Of a stretch of DNA of 55,438 nt, positions 52,434 through 55,438 are shown piece after piece; the stretch's first letter is position 1; each line of letters begins with the position of its first letter. The stretch covers positions 1 through 55,438 of the forward strand of contig NZ_WUEH01000025.1 in NCBI RefSeq assembly GCF_010468615.1, given 5' to 3'. The position numbers and the translations under genes are program-made. Below the pieces are notes generated by a model. The model saw only the letters and a list, made by a program, of their open reading frames with translations, did not search any database and was not told the origin of the DNA. This stretch comes from Pseudodesulfovibrio sp. JC047. Lineage in GTDB: Bacteria; Desulfobacterota; Desulfovibrionia; Desulfovibrionales; Desulfovibrionaceae.

Positions 52434-53478
52434 CTTTTGCCTTGGTCACGAATTTTTTCGCCAGATCATCCAGGATGTCCGCAGCAACTGTGAAGGTTTT
52501 GAGTTTGGAGTCAGGGGTGTTGAGCACGCGACGGTAGGCCCATTGGGACAGGTAAAAGAGTTCTGCTTCCGGGCAGGAAGAGCAGACTTTTTTGAGTTGA
52601 AGCAGCAGTTCTTCCTTGACCTGTTGCCGCTGGAGGATCGCACTTTTCAATCGGGCACCGGCCTGTTTCGTGTTTTTTTCGTCCGCCAGTGCGACCTGCA
52701 TTTGTCCATTGGCCCTTTCTACGGCTTTGGCGGCACGGAGGTATTTGCCAGCCATTTCCGTGAGTGATTTATTCTGGCCCATGGCTCTGAACACGGTGGC
52801 CATGCGTTCTATGCGACGGCTGTTCAGCCTGAGCATGACGGCGATTTCCGCATTGGTCAGGGTGCGCATGGTTTGGGTTTTCCCTTCGATATATTGACGC
52901 TCGTCCGTGGCGGCGGTGTCGGTCAGGAGAACAACAAAGCCTTCACTGTACAGGCTATACAACGTCTTGAGCATAGTCGGTGTGAATGCGTAGTCCAAGA
53001 CGGCCTTGCGTGAAGCGCGGATGTCATTTTCGGAGACGGTGAACCCGTCCAGCTCCCGGCCAAAATGTTTGTTGAGAGAAACAGCGGACACCAAGGTCGC
53101 GGGTTTGCCGTTGAGATTGGATGGAACGAATCGGTGCAACACATAGTCGGCCAGGGATTCGACAAAGGAGAAGGTGACGACAGCATCTTCCGAAATTTCA
53201 ATTGTCTGCGGTTGTTTTTTTGCGGGCTTGACGGCTGGTGGCGGCGTTGTGTCGACCGGGGCAGCCGTGGCAGGGGTGTAGTCGGGGGCGACTTTTTGCC
53301 CCTCATTGACCCAGTCCGGAGCTTGGACAGGTTGTTTTTTCGGCTCGGCAACCGATTGTTTGATTGCTGCTGTGTTCACAGGTGTTTCTTCTGACGAATC
53401 AGACAGGAGCAGATATGAGCCTACGGCGAGCAGAATGGCGCATCCAATGAGGATCAAGGCGGTTTGACGTTCTTTCAT
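52423..53478 (-). CDS. Membrane-anchored protein of unknown function
   Basis: A 351-residue protein with an N-terminal membrane helix (residues 7-26), a proline-, threonine- and lysine-rich linker (about 35-95), then a mainly helical domain with no family I recognise. The helical part carries TLVSAVSLNKHFGRELDGF, ASRKAVLDYAFTPTMLKTLYSLYSEGF and a late CSSCPE pair of Cys. It probably faces the periplasm. It is between the Na/Pi cotransporter gene (30 bases upstream) and the CstB-like gene, and could be cotranscribed with the transporter. Confidence 0.8.
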   Translation of the reverse strand: MKERQTALILIGCAILLAVGSYLLLSDSSEETPVNTAAIKQSVAEPKKQPVQAPDWVNEGQKVAPDYTPATAAPVDTTPPPAVKPAKKQPQTIEISEDAVVTFSFVESLADYVLHRFVPSNLNGKPATLVSAVSLNKHFGRELDGFTVSENDIRASRKAVLDYAFTPTMLKTLYSLYSEGFVVLLTDTAATDERQYIEGKTQTMRTLTNAEIAVMLRLNSRRIERMATVFRAMGQNKSLTEMAGKYLRAAKAVERANGQMQVALADEKNTKQAGARLKSAILQRQQVKEELLLQLKKVCSSCPEAELFYLSQWAYRRVLNTPDSKLKTFTVAADILDDLAKKFVTKAKELE

Positions 53479-53508
53479 GATGGTATCTCCTGAAGTTCTT
53501 TTATCAGT

Positions 53509-55167
53509 TTATGCTTCCTGTTTCCAGGTGTACTCGTTTTCCTTGTCAGCATTGGCACAGGTCAGGTCCATGTCGCGGAGGAGCGCCCAATACGTGGTTC
53601 CCTTGACGGCTTGTTCGCCCATTTGTCGCATACTTGAATAGTATTCGAGTAATGAAACCATGGTGTTCAGATCAATATCGCCCTGCGCGCCTATACGCAA
53701 GAGATCATCCTTGAGATCGTGATACACATCGTCAAGTTGATGCAGTTGCTGTTTGATGTCCATGAATTCTGGCGCACAGGGAGTATGGGCCACATTGAGA
53801 AGATTACGGACGTCTCTTCGGAATGCTCGGGCGGTTTCTGCTGTTGGTTCAGGAAGGGAATGGTCCAGAAAAGTGTGTTGCTGTGAGATTTCCGTGATGA
53901 TGTTCAGGGCCTTTTTATAATATTGGACGACGCGCAAGACCGCTGGAAGGCGAAGCGCCACGGCATCAGGCAGGTCCAGTCGTTGAATTTTGACACAATA
54001 GCTGCGAATTGCTGTGGCCAGTGTGTCGTGAGCCATTTTGTTTTTGATGAAATCGACATGACGAAATTTTGATGTCAGGGCCTTTTGGCAAATTTCACGA
54101 GTCATTTCTCCTAGTCGTCCTGATTCCATGAAAAGGGCGTCCATGGCCAGTGACGGCGTGCCAAGGATGGTTTTGTCCAGATATTTTGGCTGGCCAAGCT
54201 CCGCGACGTCCCGGCCAATGTGACGGTTGAGAAAATTCACCAGCCGTTTGGTGAAGGGCAGGAAAAGCGCGACGCCGAGCACATTGAAAAGGGTGTGAAA
54301 AATAGCGAGCGTGGTTGCCATGTCAAAAGTTTCGTCAAGCGGCGATATGGTTTTGACAATAGCGAGCAGGAGCGGAATGGTTGCCAAGGCGACCAGTGCG
54401 GTGACTGTATTGAAGATGATGTGGGCCGCAGCAACCTTCTTGGCGTTGTAGGTTGCGCCAATGACGGAAAAAAGAGCGGTCGATGTCGTGCCGATATTGG
54501 TTCCGATGGCGGCCGCCGCAGCACTCTCCAAGGTGATGATGTTGGACATTCCCGCAGTCAGGATAAGGGCCATGGCCGCGCTGGAGCTTTGCATGAGCAG
54601 CGTGAGTATGGCTCCGATGACCACAAAGAGCAGGATACCGGGAATGCCACCAATGTTGAAAGAGGCAAGGTCAACGGCCCCGCCGAGATCGTGGAAAGAT
54701 GATTGCAGAATTTCGATGCCAAGGAAAAAAATGCCGAACCCGGTCAAGGCGTCCCCGAGGTGCTCGCGACGAGAATGGCGTCCCGTGAGCCTGAGCAATG
54801 CGCCCAGACCGATCAAAGGGAGGGCCAATGCCTTGACTTTGACACTGACACCAACGGCGGCGACGATCCAGCTTGTCACGGTTGTCCCGATGTTCGAGCC
54901 GAAAATGACACCGACGGATTGTGGGAGCGTCATCAGCCCGGCATTGACGAATCCGATAACTGCCACAGTGATGGCACTGGACGATTGCACCAGGGCCGTG
55001 ACCATGAATCCCGAGGCCAAGCCTCTGAGTGGGGTTTTTGTCCATTTCCCTAAAATTGAGCGGAGGGCGTTTCCGGCCGCGTTGCGCAGCCCTTTGGTCA
55101 TCAGTCTCATCCCTAAAAGGAAAAGTCCGAGTCCACCTATCAGTCCGGCACCAAGAGAAAATAGCAT
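53509..55167 (-). CDS. Na/Pi cotransporter family protein with PhoU-like tail
   Basis: A 552-residue protein from the ATG at 55167, which follows AAGGAG; an upstream in-frame ATG would add 20 residues without support. The membrane half (about 1-310) has the paired repeats of NptA/SLC34-type transporters: GLASGFMVTALVQSSSAITVAVIGFVNAG and ILTLLMQSSSAAMALILTAG, each with the QSSSA motif. The C-terminal 200 residues resemble a PhoU-like helical bundle (FRRDVRNLLN...LDDVYHDLKDDLLRI). It would import phosphate with sodium, or act as a regulated sodium-linked channel. GGGLFLLGMRLMTKGL near the N-terminus is typical. Confidence 0.9.
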   Translation of the reverse strand: MLFSLGAGLIGGLGLFLLGMRLMTKGLRNAAGNALRSILGKWTKTPLRGLASGFMVTALVQSSSAITVAVIGFVNAGLMTLPQSVGVIFGSNIGTTVTSWIVAAVGVSVKVKALALPLIGLGALLRLTGRHSRREHLGDALTGFGIFFLGIEILQSSFHDLGGAVDLASFNIGGIPGILLFVVIGAILTLLMQSSSAAMALILTAGMSNIITLESAAAAAIGTNIGTTSTALFSVIGATYNAKKVAAAHIIFNTVTALVALATIPLLLAIVKTISPLDETFDMATTLAIFHTLFNVLGVALFLPFTKRLVNFLNRHIGRDVAELGQPKYLDKTILGTPSLAMDALFMESGRLGEMTREICQKALTSKFRHVDFIKNKMAHDTLATAIRSYCVKIQRLDLPDAVALRLPAVLRVVQYYKKALNIITEISQQHTFLDHSLPEPTAETARAFRRDVRNLLNVAHTPCAPEFMDIKQQLHQLDDVYHDLKDDLLRIGAQGDIDLNTMVSLLEYYSSMRQMGEQAVKGTTYWALLRDMDLTCANADKENEYTWKQEA

Positions 55168-55348
55168 GATCGTGGGTCGCTCCTTACAACAATCTGATAG
55201 TACGTTCTTAGTTTGACAGAAGGGCAAAGTAAATAGGTTTGTGCATACCGATATGATCGAAAACGGTCAGCATGTCATCCGTGAAAGAAGGGGGAGGGGG
55301 CTTCGGGAAAATTCGATGGATTCCATTTGATTGAAATCCACAAAAATA

Positions 55349-55420
55349 CCATGTCGGCACTCCAAGGCTTAATCTGGTAACAATACCAGTAAAAGTGAAG
55401 CTCAAAGGAGGCCGACATGG
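55349..55420 (+). repeat. Inverted repeat enclosing the start codon of the last gene
   Basis: CCATGTCGGC at 55349-55358 and its exact inverse GCCGACATGG at 55411-55420 are separated by 52 bases. The right arm covers the ATG at 55417 and ends just after the AAAGGAGG ribosome site. Pairing of the arms in RNA would hide the start of translation. Confidence 0.6.
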
Positions 55421-55438
55421 CTAGGATTAAAATATCAT
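55417..55438 (+). CDS. Start of a gene cut by the window end
   Basis: An ATG at 55417 with a strong ribosome site (AAAGGAGG, 6 bases before) opens a frame reading MARIKIS before the window ends. The hairpin-like repeat over its start is the kind that keeps translation of transposase genes low when outside transcription reads in, so an insertion sequence is one possibility. Seven residues are not enough to name the product. Confidence 0.45.

Noticed and set aside
55208-55405. A 65-codon minus-strand frame before the Na/Pi cotransporter
   Set aside because: No ribosome site or family pattern; it lies across a promoter region and an inverted repeat.

Overview
The window reads as chromosomal DNA of a motile, anaerobic, sulfate-reducing deltaproteobacterium of the Desulfovibrionaceae (Desulfovibrio/Pseudodesulfovibrio type). 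The main support is dsrC, an Rnf complex headed by a decaheme c-type cytochrome and ending in a very long RnfB, a single-chain pyruvate:ferredoxin oxidoreductase, and a FlhF/FleN/FliA flagellar block. The genus is inferred; no 16S rRNA gene is present.

Layout. (1) 1-3365: right-hand end of an integrated mobile element on the + strand. It holds the tail of a cytosine-5 DNA methyltransferase, a D12-class adenine methyltransferase, small unknown genes, an excisionase-like HTH protein and a tyrosine integrase. The integrase points at the 3' end of a tRNA-Val(CAC) gene (3366-3442, minus strand), the likely attachment site; the other end lies outside the window. (2) 3519-10457: Rnf operon on the minus strand in the order decaheme cytochrome, rnfC, D, G, E, A, B. 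RnfB is extended by a GltD-like flavin/pyridine-nucleotide oxidoreductase module. A hairpin plus U-tract sits just upstream of the first gene. (3) 10548-14815: mixed small genes: a membrane peptide, an orphan YcgR/PilZ N-domain, a thioredoxin-reductase-like enzyme, an HD phosphohydrolase, a SHOCT protein, a CheY-like regulator and a Tim44-like protein. (4) 14853-17828: a METTL21-like methyltransferase overlapping a YcaO-TPR gene, followed by dsrC. (5) 18054-22449: rpmE, a DUF1385 protein, prfA, prmC and lpxC; lpxC has a candidate sigma-54 promoter. (6) 22547-32021: flagellar operon on the minus strand (fliR, flhB, flhA, flhF, fleN, fliA, cheY, fliL and three less well defined genes), with an M23 peptidase and a TtcA-like enzyme upstream. 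(7) 34029-37246: DUF4340 protein, rpoZ, dnaJ and moaC on the + strand. (8) 37322-45525: hisH-hisF, a J-domain protein, a YkgJ-like cluster protein, a CoA-binding protein, an M24 peptidase, a DUF2867 protein, an iron alcohol dehydrogenase and DsbD. (9) 45633-55438: tRNA-Lys(CTT), a Cys-motif unknown, PFOR, a SpoIIAA-like protein, a CstB-like MBL-rhodanese protein, an anchored unknown, a Na/Pi cotransporter, and the first codons of another gene.

How the parts connect. PFOR makes reduced ferredoxin. Rnf can exchange those electrons with NAD(H), with its attached cytochrome and possibly, through the RnfB extension, with another pyridine-nucleotide reaction, while moving ions across the membrane. 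DsrC carries sulfur from sulfite reduction, and the CstB-like protein and YcaO may also touch sulfur chemistry. The most interesting points for follow-up are the methyltransferase-YcaO-dsrC neighbourhood, the attenuator-like hairpin before rnf, the RnfB fusion, the CstB-like enzyme in an anaerobe, and the tRNA-Val element boundary where a terminator lies inside the integrase gene. No CRISPR array or rRNA gene was seen. All calls come from reading the sequence; no database search was run.
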